NCBI GenBank assembly: GCA_006937955.1
Contig: SSNP01000121.1
Span: 668,722 to 732,721 of the forward strand
Reading direction: 5' to 3'
From: Pachypanchax playfairii
Lineage: Eukaryota; Chordata; Actinopteri; Cyprinodontiformes; Aplocheilidae
DNA: 64,000 nucleotides
Position numbers and translations under genes: made by a program
The notes under the pieces: generated by a model
The model's input: only the letters and a program-made list of their open reading frames with translations
What the model was told of the DNA's origin: nothing
Database searches by the model: none
In this document: piece after piece, positions 54,499-64,000 of the stretch
Numbering within the stretch: position 1 is the first letter of the stretch
How the letters are laid out: each line of letters starts with the position of its first letter

Positions 54499-55341
54499 AG
54501 AAGCCATTTCATACTAATTTCAGGATTTTGTGGTTATTTCTTAAGTATTAAGTTTCAAGTTCAAGTTTCAAGTTTATTTATTTATAAAGCGCCAGTTCAT
54601 GACAAAGTCATTTCAAGGCACTTCACAGAAAAATCAACCAATTAATAATAAAACATTTTCTATCTAAGGAACCAGCCGATTGGGCTGAATTGTTATTTCA
54701 GCACAATCCCCCATCCTGAGCAAGCACAATTGGCAACAGTGGAAAGGAACGACTCCCTTTTAACAGGAAGAAACCTCTAGCAGAACCCGGCTAAGGATGG
54801 GTATTAACCAGTAATATGAAACATTTTATAGCTAAAAAACGTCAGGAAACACTGATTAACAGACCTTTCAATCCGTCTGCATTAAAATTCGGGTGGTTCC
54901 GGCTCATTCCGTCAGGCTGCTTCGTCAGCAGGTCGTTCATATTCATTATTTGAATTTGCTGGACTCAGATTGGCTAACAAACTAGCCTATGAGAGCAATG
55001 TATACTGTTTCCTGCCCCGCTGCGCATGGCAACATCAGATGTCGTGTCTTCCTGTTTGCTACGTCTTATGCTAACAGCTTTTAGCCAGCAGCATGCTAGG
55101 CGTGGTTTCAACTGCGGGAGCTGCTGAATACTAACGAACAAAGGAGTTGTGATGAAACAGATACAGGCCGTTCGAACTTGGGAGAACTCGGGTGTTATCG
55201 CCACCTGCGTAGTTTGAGAGTTAAAAATGGAAAGAGAAGTTATTGACCTGTTTTCAAACCCACTATGAAGGTAAGAACACCTGTGGAGCTAAAATATTCA
55301 ACAAAAACCTCAGAAATACCGTTTTTAATGGAAGGGCCTCT
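54499..55341 (-). mobile_element. TTAA-type short element, family A, copy 5 (inverted, split)
   Basis: It begins AGAAGCCATTTCATAC and ends GGAAGGGCCTCT, flanked by TTAA (54495-54498 and 55342-55345), in the opposite orientation to the other four copies. A 250-bp insertion at 54551-54800 with GTATTA repeated at its borders explains the extra length. Confidence 0.82.
54551..54800. mobile_element. 250-bp insertion in family A (retroelement-like)
   Basis: Flanked by GTATTA (54545-54550 and 54801-54806). It begins with repeated TTTCAAGTT and contains 'ATAAAGCGCCAGTTCATGAC', 'TTTCAAGGCACTTCACAG' and 'CAGGAAGAAACCTCTAGCAG', a combination common in fish genomes as a SINE-like or LINE 3'-end repeat. 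Confidence 0.55.
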
Positions 55342-55444
55342 TTAAAAGTACAAGTATCTACTTAATTACAGTTACATGAGTATTTGTTACTCACATAACT
55401 AATACGTTATTACTTCCATCTCTGGGACGTGCAAAGCTCTGAAG

Positions 55445-55835
55445 AAGCTGTTGTGAACGTTACGCTGCCTGTAGCTTTATTCACCATGAACAATAGGTGG
55501 TGGGTCAGAGGTGGTCCAAGGAGGCAGATCCATGGAGGGACACACAGACCTGTACAAGTTAAACGAGGGCATCCTGAATGATGAAATCCTTTGACCTGTT
55601 GTTAAACTCCTTGCTGGTGCAGGAAAATGCCTGACCTCATGTTGTAAGATTATGCAGGCAGCTCCTGGAGGATGAAAGAACGGACACCACTGACTGGACT
55701 TCACATTCGCCTGAATACAAGTCCAATAGAACATCTCAGGGACAACATGTTTATGTCCATAAGAGTCCAACAGGTTGCATCTCAGACTGTCCAGGAGCTC
55801 AGAGATGCTGTGGTTAGAATCTGAGAAGAGACATC
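55445..55835 (+). mobile_element. degenerate Tc1/mariner transposase fragment
   Basis: Plus-strand reading with frameshifts gives GGGS…GGRSMEGHTDLYKLN near 55500, a RPHV.RLCRQLLEDE-like stretch near 55640 and a SP..SPIEHLRD-like stretch near 55710. The order matches the middle and C-terminal part of a Tc1-type transposase, including the DxxPxExxW box. No ends found. Confidence 0.65.
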
Positions 55836-55841
55836 ACAGTA

Positions 55842-57362
55842 CATCATTCATATATTATATAATATATAATATTCAAATATTTTAGTGATTTTAAATTAAG
55901 CTTCTGTAGGTGAATTGTTATAATCAACTAATGAAACATCCTCTAATTCCCCACACATGACCCATTCCATATCAGTATGAATATCCTGCTGTCATGATTG
56001 TAATACTGAGAACAGGACTCTGAATCAAGCTGCAGACTCCAGACCAAAGGACAACAGGTAAGTTAGGAACGGGAGTTTAATGAAGGTTAGTTTCACAGGT
56101 ACAGATCACAAGGCAGATAAACACTGTTCTGCTTCAGCAGGTCCAGCAGGAGCAGGCTCAGCTGTACGGGCAGCGATGGCGGATACTGAGCAGATGGAGG
56201 AGAGGTTAGTGCGTGATATTTCCTGGATGAATGATGTGGAAAAGGTGTGAGGCTTACGGTTTGCTGAACTGCAGGTGTCCCGGGGAGTAAGCAGGTGCCA
56301 GTCGGCTGAGGCTGGCGTGTGAGTGCTGGTAGAGGGCGGACAGACTGACTTGGTGGTGAACAGGTGGATCCTGGGAGCTGGAGGAATGGTGCGGAGGCAG
56401 GCCGGGAGAGGATGAGAGCGAGGCAGGTTGGAGACCGGTGTGGAAACCGTCTCTGAGAGATCCTGGACAGAGGCGGTGTGGGAACCGCTGAGGAGGTCCG
56501 GGATGAGAACCAGGCAGCCTGGAAGCTGCAAAGACGAGAACTGGATCCGGGAAAGGCCACGGTGTGGAAACCGGGGTCCTGGAACGATCCAGCTGAGAAC
56601 GTCCTGGAAAGGAGCACAAGGTGAACGGTACACAGACACGTAATGATGAAACATGCAGTGAATGTATCTCGCTAAGTGGGTCTTTGATTATCTACCACAA
56701 ACAGAGTGGAACAATCTGACGCCTGCTCTCTGCCACCACTCCTCTTTTAAGCTCAGTGGCTGATGAGGAACTGGATCCACCTGTTGGTGACAGCTGCCAC
56801 GCCCCTGAAACACAGGTGAAATCACTCACAAGCACACAGCAGAAATGACACCTGACACCTGCAAGACTTTTTTCCTGATGCTTTTCAAATTGTGGTTTTA
56901 ATTTTTTGAGCAGCTCATATATGCGACATAATTCACTGTAGCAGTAAAGGTCCTAAAAACTATGAAACGAACATCAAAGTTATTTTTTTTCCACTTTCTC
57001 TTAATAAATACAATTACTGTGTCTTAATTAAACATTTCAAAATCATTTCCTAAAACCAAAACATCACTCAAACTCAGCATAGGCCATTTTAAGCATGTAA
57101 AGTCTACAGCAAAATGTCCAACTGTTAAGTAATATTTTTTAAGTAATAATTGTTTTTTTTTTACACTGTACTTTTTTAAACAATGCAAAAACACAAGATT
57201 TTTCATATGTATTATTCACATGGGTTTTGTTTCAAGATCACGCGTGTCACATTTAAAACAAATTTCAACTAGATTCCATAAATGTACCATGTAAATTGAT
57301 TGTTTTTATGTATAAAGACACGATTTTCACAGGTGACATTTATGGTTTACTGCAACTTTAAC
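55842..57362. other. intergenic; GC-rich block at ~56000-56800
   Basis: The block 56000-56800 is GC-richer than its surroundings, with loosely repeated 'GTGTGGAAACCG' and 'GTCCTGGA' phrases. It gives three overlapping Pro/Ser-rich open frames on the minus strand, which points to composition, not to a gene. Probably a dispersed repeat of unknown class. Confidence 0.4.
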
Positions 57363-57442
57363 AAGAAGAAGAAGAAGAAGAAGAAGAAGAAGAAGAAGAA
57401 GAAGAAGAAGAAGAAGAAGAAGAAGAAGAAGAAGAAGAAGAA
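57363..57442 (+). repeat. (AAG)n microsatellite
   Basis: About 26 uninterrupted AAG units. Confidence 0.97.
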
Positions 57443-60400
57443 CTTTTTAACTTACATTCATCTGTGCTAGAATCGTCATCCAGTTAAAGAAGAAGTTGTT
57501 ATAGAAAATTTCAAATAAATGCATTAAATACAAATAATCTGTAATACATAATGATATTATTCAGTACTGTATTATGGGGTTAAAACCTTGAATATAAAAG
57601 TCTAGTCCATCAGGTGTTTTAATGCAAATAAACATTGATCAAGTTCAGGGACTTGAAATAAAATTAATTTGATCTTTGGTCAATTTTCTTATAAAAGGTC
57701 ACATGACATATTTCTGTCAGATTTCAACAGTTTTTATAAACAGCATGGCAAATAATTCATATTAAACACACAAAAGGGTCAAATAACTTGAGAATAATTA
57801 TATTAAAGGAAATCTGCTTGTGAAATCGTCTTTTTATAGAAGAAATGAGGTATGATTGATTTAAGTCTGATAGTTTCAGCAGAGTTTTGGATTTCCTTCC
57901 TGCTTGTAAAAGCTCACAGTGCAGGAAGACGCTTTATCTACACAGATCACTGGGTTTGTATTCCTGCAAACATACGCCTTAATATCAAAAGTTTATTTTT
58001 CTGAATGCTACTTTAAACAACCTGTCTCTGTTTTTGTGACAAATCTTTGATCAATCATTTTATTTGTATTATCATATAAAAAAGGAAGTGTGAAAAGAGA
58101 AAAACTAGAAAAAAACTAAACAAGTTCATTTAATCTGAACTTTTTTTTTTGTTGTTTTTTGTTTAGAATTTTCTGGTCAGTTTCTAACATTATAAAAACC
58201 ATTTGAGTCAGCTGCAGACATAACACAGGTGACCCAGTGAGTCATTTATATAATAACCTCCAGCTCAGTGGATCTTTGTTACATGGAAAAATTGAACCTT
58301 ATTTCCTCCTAATTTCTTTCCATTTTTAACCTTTTAACTGCAACTAAATTGAGCAAGTATTATCTTTTAATTATAAGAATAACAATGTGCATGACTCAGT
58401 CGTGCAAGGAAGATTTAAAATGTCATCCTCATTTATAACATAATCACTTAAAACAAGTTTACAACAGTGTCTTCATGTTAAAATACAACAAAATAACACG
58501 TTTTTATAAAGAAACTGCCTCCAGCAGGTGTTTGGAGGCGTTACGTCCACTGTAAAGGTGACATTAAGCTGCCAGGAGTTTCTCTCTTGTAAACCTTTTA
58601 GACAGAGTTTTAAAATGATTAATGTCCCAAAACCTGTTTAGAACACATGTTAGGGGAAGTCATGGGCCTCATGGGCTTCAGAGATGCAGTCTATGATTTG
58701 TTAGCACTTTCTCTGTGTGTGTGCATGTGTGTGTTTGTGTGAAGACACCAGCTCTATCTATGGCTGATGATGGCCACTTGCCAGAGGCTTCTGTGACGCA
58801 CAGCTTGGACGTGTTTGAACGTTTCACAAAGTGCCTCACCCTCTGTCTAAACACACAAAATTACTGACTGCAAGGAATTTTCATCATAACGTCTCTTTTG
58901 GTCTAAATAAGGACATTTATGTGACTCTGACCTCTCTGGAAGTTGTTTTGATGAAGCTCTTCACAGTTCTTCTAGTCCTAAAAACAACACATGCTGCACA
59001 TGCTCACACACAGGAAGTTTGGTCTTATGTGGTTGTTGTGCTCTTTCACAGTAAAAAGCAGTTTCTAAATTCAGAAGCTAAACGTTTCTGCTGCTGCTGT
59101 TTTTTTTTTTTTTTTCAGTGTCACGTATGTGTCTACTGACCTTAAAGGTTTGAAACATCTGAAGCCAAAAATGCTTCAGCAGTCTGTCTGCAACAAACCC
59201 GTTGACTGTATCTGAGTCATTTATGCATCTGGAACATCTTATCCATGAAATTATCTGCATAAGTAATCAGCTCTCTCCGCGCCCATCTATTTGGATTTTT
59301 ACATGTTTATGTGTTGGAATATTTCACTTAGAATTCAAGCAGCTGCATTATTTCTGTTTAGTGAGTTAGATATAATGATACTGTGTCACCTGAGAACCTA
59401 TAAGTAGAATCATTTTGGTCAAATAATTGGATAAAATTACATTAAGAAATCTGTTTGTATTTTCTCACCAGTGCATCATTTCTATGGTGTTTGCAGTTGT
59501 TTTATCTGTAAAGTTTCCTGGTAGTGAAGCTCAAACAGAGCAAACAAAAACAACCTTTACAAAAGCTGCAAACTTTTCCAGACCTGAGACTTTTCGGTCC
59601 CGTCTTCTACGGTAAATGAGGCGAGACGTATAACGACTTACTCGTAGGAATTCCATCACTGGCCTTGCTGTGAACTGTGACCGCCAATGAAAACATTCAC
59701 TTTGGAAACCACCAGACGACACCTTTAAGTTCAGATTCCTGAACAAACAGTAACCGAATCCCTGAAAGGATTTCTTGCGGTATATAACACTTTATATTAT
59801 CCAAATTCAATATTCAAAAGAATTATAGAGATTTTTTTCTATGCCCATTAGTGAGGGGGGGGGGGGTTGTCCTGTCTCATTTGCTCCAATTTGGTCATGC
59901 TATTTCATATACCATGCGAAAACAGCTGCAGCCCTTACAGAGCTATTGGTTAGCAACAAAAATGTATGACTGAATCCAACGAATCACGAAGCACCTTAAA
60001 AAAATATGAAAATAAATTGAGCACATATGGTCCTCCTAGATTTCTGCCCTTAATAGGAATAAAACCCAAGATATTTAGTTTTTTCTCCAGCCCACAGTCT
60101 CTGATTGTGCAGGCAGTAGCTAGATATTGTAAAAAGACATAAATGTACATATAAGGCAGGGTTCAACAAATTCCAGAAATTACTTTGAATATAAAACATT
60201 CTAAAAGGAAAATTCCATGAATGTTTTTGTTTTTTATCATGATGACCATCTCAGATCTAAAATACCTCTATAAGAGTTATAAATCTGTTCTAAACAAGTT
60301 TCATTCTGTGTGCTTGCTCTACATTTGTGAAGTAAACAATGTTTGTTAAATAAGATATTTGTTTTGTGACACAGTATGTAAAAAAACATGCTCGTATTGT

Positions 60401-61167
60401 TCTTATATATCAGTTTCACTTTGAGCTTAAAGCTAATTCTTCTTTAGCCACATAACTAGCACAACATGCTAATGTTGAGGATTTCCCTGTTGTTTTTATT
60501 TGTTTTGTTTTTTTTCCCTTTTGTTGCTTCAATGTAACAGTAAAGTCACTGGCCTGTGACTGTTGGTGATAAATTGTTTCCTGAAATCACACAGGAGTTT
60601 CCGAAATGTCTCACAGCGTTTGCCAGAGTTCTTTCCTGAGTTGTGGAGTCGCGTGAAAATTTTAGCATGTTAAAAAAAAATTGAGAAAAAAAAATATCTC
60701 AAAATAGTCGCAGAGTTGTGTCGGGCCTCAGCAGCTCATCTCAAACCTTAATTAGGTTTAGTTGAAGTGCAGGAAATGTGTGACCGTTTTAGGAGGGGTC
60801 CAAGTCTCAACAAAATAAGGACACATTGTGAACAAAATGAGACATAATTGGGATACTTTGTGATTAAACTGCAACATAGCTGTTTGCATAACTGTGGATT
60901 TTTGTTTGCAGTTGTGCCCTGACTGGCATGCTGCAGAGGTTTTATAGATTTTAAAGGTCCTGTATCCTGCTATTTTACAGCTTTCAACGTCTGGGATAGA
61001 CACATATATGATAAAATGTTACCGTTGGTGTTATATAGTCTTTATTTGTGCTGAACTATAACTTATATTCTCGAGTTATTCTCTGACCTGGAAGTAAATG
61101 CTGAGTTTACCTAAAATTCCATCTTTCCTCCAGGAATTCTCACAGCTAAATGCACATTTTCACTGAG
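57443..61167. other. intergenic, nothing recognised
   Basis: AT-rich sequence with homopolymer runs (T at 59100, G at 59857). Short open frames lack conserved motifs and splice support. Confidence 0.4.
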
Positions 61168-61203
<36 letters not shown>

Positions 61204-61371
61204 GTCATTTAGCAGACGCTTTTATCCAAAGCGACTTACATTGAGAGGACATACAAGCAAGAAATCAAAGAGAAGGAAACAATATAAGGAGGCGGACTGT
61301 TTGGAGTCCAGTTTAATTCCGACGCTGATACATCAAGTGTATCTTTTTTTTTTTTTTTTTTNNNNNNNNNN

Positions 61372-61404
<33 letters not shown>

Positions 61405-61751
61405 GAGATAAACTCCCAAATCGCTATCATAAATCATAAATCAATCCCACATTAAGACTGAAAGTGTTCTTTAAAGAGGTGAGTCTTAAGTCTGCTCTTA
61501 AAAGTAGCTGCCGACTCTGAGGATCGGACCGAGTTTGGTAGGTCATTCCACCATCGGGGGATAACAGAGGAGAAGAGTTTGGAACATGATCTCATGCCAC
61601 GTTGTGGTGGAAGCGCTAGGTGTCTTTCAGCGGCTGAGCGTAGCTGACGTGTGGGAATGTAGGTTTGGATGAAGGAGTGAAGGTAAGTAGGAGCTGTGTG
61701 TGTTAGAGTCTGGTAGGCCAGAAGCAGAGCTTTGTATTTGATGCGTGACAT
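61168..61751 (-). mobile_element. L2-type LINE, 3' end only
   Basis: Minus-strand copy of the last 97 codons of the frame at 42505-43551 (RIKYKALLLAYQTLTHTAPT … LKTHLFKEHFQS) with only a few substitutions. The 3' UTR, poly-A block, GTAAGTCGCTTTGGATAAAA and a (GTA)n tail follow. It is severely 5'-truncated at 61751. The poly-A block contains the assembly gap. Confidence 0.88.
61362..61371. other. assembly gap (10 N) inside poly-T
   Basis: Ten N between T runs; the true homopolymer length is unknown. An open frame that spans it is an artefact. Confidence 0.99.
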
Positions 61752-62049
61752 TTTTAGAAAGTAAAATACAACAAAAACGGTGATGCTTAGTGTCTCGCTT
61801 CAAACTTCCCAGCTTGGGACGTGTGTGTTTAATCTGCAGGGGCAGCGCGGACATGCCGGGCAGGTCCTGGTGTAACACTGTTACATCACCATGTTACAGT
61901 CAGTCGTTTTCCAGGAGAGAGTGGAGCAGCTGCTCAGAGCGCAGGATGCAGGAGGATTACTGAGAAATGTTACTCTGGGATTTTTTTATTTAAGGAAAAA
62001 GCATCACAACATGGTTAAAAGCTCCAAAAAGTAGATTTTGCGTGATATA

Positions 62050-62249
62050 CAGTGGGGCAAAGAAGTATTTAGTCAGCCACCAATTGTGTAAGTTCTCCCA
62101 CTTAAAAAGATCAGAGAGGCCTGTAATTTTCATCATAGGTATACCTCAACTATGAGAGACAAAATGAGGAAAAAAAATCCAGAAAATCACATTGTCTGAT
62201 TTTTAAAGAATTTATTTGCAAATTATGGTGGAAAATAAGTATTTGGTCA
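62050..62249 (+). repeat. Tc1 left inverted terminal repeat
   Basis: 200 bp; pairs with 63452-63651. The only difference I found is ATTATGG here against ATTGTGG in the other arm (read in the same sense). Confidence 0.93.
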
Positions 62250-62265
62250 ATAACAAAAGTTAATC

Positions 62266-63288
62266 TCAATACTTTGTTATATAGCCTTTGTTGGCAATGA
62301 CAGAGGTCAAACGTTTTCTGTAAGTCTTCACAAGGTTTTCACACACTGTTGCTGGTATTTTGGCCCATTCCTCCATGCAGATCTCCTCTAGAGCAGTGAT
62401 GTTTTGGGGCTGACGCTGGGCCACACGGACTTTCAACTCCCTCCAGAGATTTTCTATGGGGTTGAGATCTGGAGACTGGCTAGGCCACTCCAGGACCTTG
62501 AAATGCTTCGTACGAAGCCACTCCTTCGTTGCCAGGGCGATGTGTTTGGGATCATTGTCATGCTGAAAGACCCAGCCACGTCTCATTTTCAATGCCCTTG
62601 CTGATGGAAGGAGGTTTTCACTCAAAATCTTACGATACATGGCCCCATTCATTCTTTCCTTTACACGGATCAGTCGTCCTGGTCCCCTTGCAGAAAAACA
62701 GCCCCAAAGCATGATGTTTCCACCCCCATGCTTTACAGTAGGTATGGTGTTCTTTGGATCCAACTCAGCATTCTTTCCCCTCCAAACACGACAAGTTGAG
62801 TTTCTACCAAAAAGTTCTATTTTGGTTTCATCTGACCATATGATGTTCTCCCAATCCTCTTCTGGATCATCCAAATGCTCTCTAGCAAACCGCAGACGGG
62901 CCTGGACGTGTCCTGGCTTCAGCAGGGGGACACGTCTGGCACTGCAGGATTTGAGTCCCTGGCGGCGTAGTGTGTTACTGATGGTAGCCTTTGTTACTTT
63001 GGTCCCAGCTCTCTGCAGGTCATTCACTAGGTCCCTCCGTGTGGTTCTGGGATTTTTGCTCACCGTTCTTGTGATCATTTTGACCCCACGGGGTGAGATC
63101 TTGCGTGGAGCCCCAGATCGAGGGAGATTATCAGTGGTCTTGTATGTCTTCCATTTTCTAATAATTGCTCCCACAGTTGATTTCTTCACACCAAGCTGCT
63201 TACCTATTGCAGATTCAGTCTTCCCAGCCTGGTGAAGGTCTACAATTTTGTTTCTGGTGTCCTTTGACAGCTCTTTGGTCTTGGCCAT
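62266..63288 (-). CDS. Tc1-family DD34E transposase, 340 aa
   Basis: A single uninterrupted frame starting MAKTKELSKD, of normal length for the family. The N-terminal part (about 1-110) is a paired-like helix-turn-helix DNA-binding region: KTESAIGKQLGVKKSTVGAI is the first domain, an RSGAPRK hinge near 57-63 resembles the GRPR motif, and the second domain follows. The catalytic triad is Asp153 (WSDET), Asp244 (QHDND) and Glu279 (NPIEN), with 34 residues between the last two, exactly DD34E. HGGGNIMLWGCFSA and the C-terminal RKRLTSVI are typical. It cuts and pastes the element at TA sites by binding the inverted repeats. No stop codon or frameshift is visible. Its promoter lies between the right inverted repeat and the ATG, where 63330 carries a TATAC-like stretch. 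Confidence 0.95.
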   Translation of the reverse strand: MAKTKELSKDTRNKIVDLHQAGKTESAIGKQLGVKKSTVGAIIRKWKTYKTTDNLPRSGAPRKISPRGVKMITRTVSKNPRTTRRDLVNDLQRAGTKVTKATISNTLRRQGLKSCSARRVPLLKPGHVQARLRFAREHLDDPEEDWENIIWSDETKIELFGRNSTCRVWRGKNAELDPKNTIPTVKHGGGNIMLWGCFSARGPGRLIRVKERMNGAMYRKILSENLLPSARALKMRRGWVFQHDNDPKHIALATKEWLRTKHFKVLEWPSQSPDLNPIENLWRELKVRVAQRQPQNITALEEICMEEWAKIPATVCENLVKTYRKRLTSVIANKGYITKY

Positions 63289-63451
63289 AGTGGAGTTTGG
63301 AGCGTGACTGTTTGAGGTTGTGGACAGGTGTCTTTTATACTGATAACGAGTTCACACAGGTGCCATTAATACAGGTAACGAGTGGAGGACCGAGGAGCCT
63401 CTTAAAGAAGTTACAGGTCTGTGAAAGCCAGAAATCTTACTTGTTTGTAGG

Positions 63452-63651
63452 TGACCAAATACTTATTTTCCACCACAATTTGCAAATAAATTCTTTAAAA
63501 ATCAGACAATGTGATTTTCTGGATTTTTTTTCCTCATTTTGTCTCTCATAGTTGAGGTATACCTATGATGAAAATTACAGGCCTCTCTGATCTTTTTAAG
63601 TGGGAGAACTTACACAATTGGTGGCTGACTAAATACTTCTTTGCCCCACTG
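63452..63651 (-). repeat. Tc1 right inverted terminal repeat
   Basis: 200 bp; near-perfect inverse of 62050-62249, followed by the TA target duplicate. Confidence 0.93.
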
Positions 63652-64000
63652 TATGACCTTTAAATCTTTCTGATTCCAACTGCGTGTTTTCTTGCAATTT
63701 TGTTTCTCCAACTGGTCGCCACCAGTTTCCAGTGGGAAAGAGGAAGACGCAAGCTGGAGACACATACAAGATTCAGTATAGCAGGTTTTTAAATAAAGCT
63801 CTAAGTGAATATGACACATTTGGTGATACTGGCTGAATTCTCCATGTCAGTAAGGTGGATATAAAGTGCAGTTTTGCAGCTGTTGTATCACTAAAAAAAC
63901 TTTGTGCACGTGCACAGCGTTGTGGAGTCACCCATGCTGATTGATAACGTTCTCCCCCGTGTGTTCTGGCAGCCCCACCCTCCACCTTTACATCAAAGAT
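63652..64000. other. intergenic at right edge, nothing recognised
   Basis: No gene or element that I can support before the window ends. Confidence 0.35.

Larger units (their letters stand above)
62050..63651 (-). mobile_element. intact Tc1/mariner element
   Basis: 1602 bp flanked by TA (62048-62049 and 63652-63653). Both ends begin CAGTGGGGCAAAGAAGTATT. The 200-bp inverted repeats (62050-62249 and 63452-63651) differ at a single position that I can find. The transposase frame inside is complete. It looks like a recent insertion, able in principle to mobilise itself and related short copies. Confidence 0.95.

Noticed and set aside
56093..56654. 174-182 codon Pro/Ser-rich frames on the minus strand
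   Set aside because: Three overlapping frames are open at once, which reflects GC-rich composition; no domain or splice support.
61236..61430. Lys-rich frame across the N gap
   Set aside because: Poly-A and assembly gap artefact.
62639..63235. 198-codon plus-strand frame
   Set aside because: Antisense shadow of the Tc1 transposase.

Overview
The window looks like nuclear DNA of a teleost fish. Its genes have many introns with GT/AG boundaries. It is crowded with fish-type transposable elements: Tc1/mariner, an L2-type LINE with the shared fish 3' tail, tRNA-derived SINEs, hAT elements and short elements flanked by TTAA. It also has long CA, GGAT and AAG microsatellites. I cannot name the species. 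A run of 10 N inside a poly-T tract shows that this is assembled sequence.

Four host protein genes are supported. (1) ctnnal1 (alpha-catulin), plus strand, 3598-24099: 17 coding exons in the window carry about 661 residues and the natural stop; the N-terminal exon or exons lie off the left edge. (2) abitram (fam206a/simiate), minus strand, 26383-27634: six coding exons, 184 residues, complete, tail-to-tail with ctnnal1. (3) sla (Src-like adaptor, SLAP), minus strand, 39033-41690: seven coding exons, 272 residues, complete, with a myristoylation start, SH3 and SH2. (4) An intronless 934-residue HIPK-family protein, minus strand, 50216-53020, with two kinase domains in tandem: a decayed pseudokinase first, then a domain that keeps its catalytic residues. 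The linker between them holds three tandem ~35-residue repeats, each carrying a SUMO-interaction-like hydrophobic/acidic core. This is the most unusual object in the window.

The rest is mostly transposon strata. At least four families of short elements with inverted ends lie at TTAA (one at TGAA): family A with five copies, B with two, C with two, D with one. One family-A copy sits inside a family-C element, and a second family-C copy shows the uninterrupted target. Families D and A abut at a single shared TTAA at 6559-6562. Three family-A copies were themselves hit by later insertions: a hAT relic with a BED-finger remnant, a 250-bp element, and a 96-bp segment. A Tc1 element at 62050-63651 has 200-bp inverted ends differing at one position and an uninterrupted DD34E transposase, so it is probably the youngest insertion.

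Layout: 1-24 kb ctnnal1 and its element-filled introns; 24-27.6 kb convergent ends of ctnnal1 and abitram; 28-37.9 kb repeat-rich gap (LINE relic, 11-bp minisatellite, CA/telomere-like composite repeat, hAT element); 39-41.7 kb sla; 42.5-48.7 kb L2, family A with hAT, SINE and other elements; 49.9-53 kb tandem-kinase gene; 54.5-64 kb further elements, an L2 3' end and the intact Tc1. The four genes are not a pathway. ctnnal1 and abitram look like a conserved neighbour pair, sla is an immune-receptor signalling adaptor, and the tandem-kinase gene is probably a fast-evolving fish HIPK-like gene.
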